From the NCBI RefSeq assembly GCF_010974825.1, contig NZ_JAAILA010000015.1, positions 62,001-126,000 on the forward strand: a DNA stretch of 64,000 nt, in the 5' to 3' direction. Position numbers and translations under genes: made by a program. Below, in pieces: positions 63,542 to 64,000 of the stretch; position 1 is the stretch's first letter, and every line of letters starts with the position of its first letter. The notes under the pieces are model-generated. The model was given only the letters and a program-made list of their open reading frames with translations, was not told where the DNA came from and searched no databases. Source of the DNA: Aeromonas rivipollensis. Its GTDB lineage: Bacteria > Pseudomonadota > Gammaproteobacteria > Enterobacterales > Aeromonadaceae.

Positions 63542-64000
63542 GGAAGTACTCCTGAGCCTTGTCGAAGAAATCCTCATCCCCGAAGTTCCCCGACTTGAGC
63601 GCCAGGGAGAGGGGGGCGTCTATGGCCCGCACCCAGGGCACACCGGGGGCGATTTGCGGGCCTATGTGGAACGCCTTGACCCCGAGGGCCTGGGTGATCC
63701 GGCTGGAGGTCTCGCCGCCGGCGATGATGAAGCCGTCCACCCCGGCGCCCTGCAGCCGCTGGGCGAGGCGGGCAAAGCAGTGCTCCACGGCGTCGCTGGC
63801 CGCCTGCTGGCCGTGGCTCTCCTGAATGCGGGCCAGCTCCCCCGGGCTGGTGGTGGCGTACACCAGCGGCGCCGGGGTGAGGGGCTGGTCCAGTACCCAC
63901 TGGGCCAGCTCGGCCGGGTAGTCGGCATCCTCGAGGCAGCGTGCCACGTCCAGCGCAAGGGCAGGGGCATGCTGGCGATAGCGGGTCACCTGGCGGTTGG
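63534..64000 (-). CDS. otnK: 3-oxo-tetronate kinase, C-terminal part (runs off the window)
   Basis: The C-terminal 155 residues or so of a DUF1537-type kinase. It contains VDGFIIAGGETSSRITQALG, the nucleotide-binding motif of the four-carbon acid sugar kinase C-domain, and VPWVRAIDAPLSLALKSGNFGDEDFF, the family's characteristic end. It phosphorylates 3-oxo-tetronate. It is first in the visible part of the operon; the N-terminal domain lies past 64000. Confidence 0.9.
   Translation of the reverse strand, partial: NRQVTRYRQHAPALALDVARCLEDADYPAELAQWVLDQPLTPAPLVYATTSPGELARIQESHGQQAASDAVEHCFARLAQRLQGAGVDGFIIAGGETSSRITQALGVKAFHIGPQIAPGVPWVRAIDAPLSLALKSGNFGDEDFFDKAQEYFHD

Overview
The window looks like chromosome of an Aeromonas-type gammaproteobacterium. 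The DNA is GC-rich. It carries a Vibrio/Aeromonas-style 5'-nucleotidase lipoprotein, a DUF2956 protein, trifunctional PutA, a tetrathionate reductase locus, a chitoporin and three tandem tRNA-Tyr genes. Genus is inferred from gene content only. There is no rRNA, CRISPR array, prophage or intact insertion sequence.

Left part (1-18 kb): the 3' end of a Fis-HTH regulator followed by decayed copies of its own end; a TPR protein and a small membrane protein; DUF2956; nutA; a Tim44-like protein; a 33-codon ORF; dnaB and alr. Then putA, a VOC protein, fumC, and a marR-emrA-emrB efflux operon with a palindromic operator over its promoter.

Middle (18-39 kb): peptidase E; the ttr locus (ttrRS divergent from ttrBCA, with an FNR-like site between); an EEP-family lipoprotein; an EAL phosphodiesterase; a CS1-type (alpha) fimbrial operon of chaperone, pilin, usher and tip protein; and a divergent BvgA/BvgS-like two-component pair that probably governs it. 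A tRNA-Tyr triplet follows.

Right part (39-64 kb): a FabH-like synthase, a LysR/LysE-type pair, rlhA, and a lower-GC patch (about 44.7-46.2 kb). Next come cupins, an MGMT/Ada-AlkA alkylation-repair pair, an M32 carboxypeptidase, SmrA, TraB/GumN, DUF1904, an SDR, chiP, a chemoreceptor, an EamA permease and a four-carbon sugar-acid operon (otnK-otnC-otnI-denD-gntP-type permease) that runs off the right edge.

The most unusual signal is a repeated architecture. The coding 3' end of a gene is duplicated just downstream of the intact gene after the Fis-HTH gene (three copies), dnaB (two), the LysE-type gene (three) and the DUF1904 gene (two). Two further gene-end fragments flank a low-GC ORF near 45 kb. 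In most cases the copies differ by synonymous or conservative changes, so they look like diverged alleles rather than simple slippage products.
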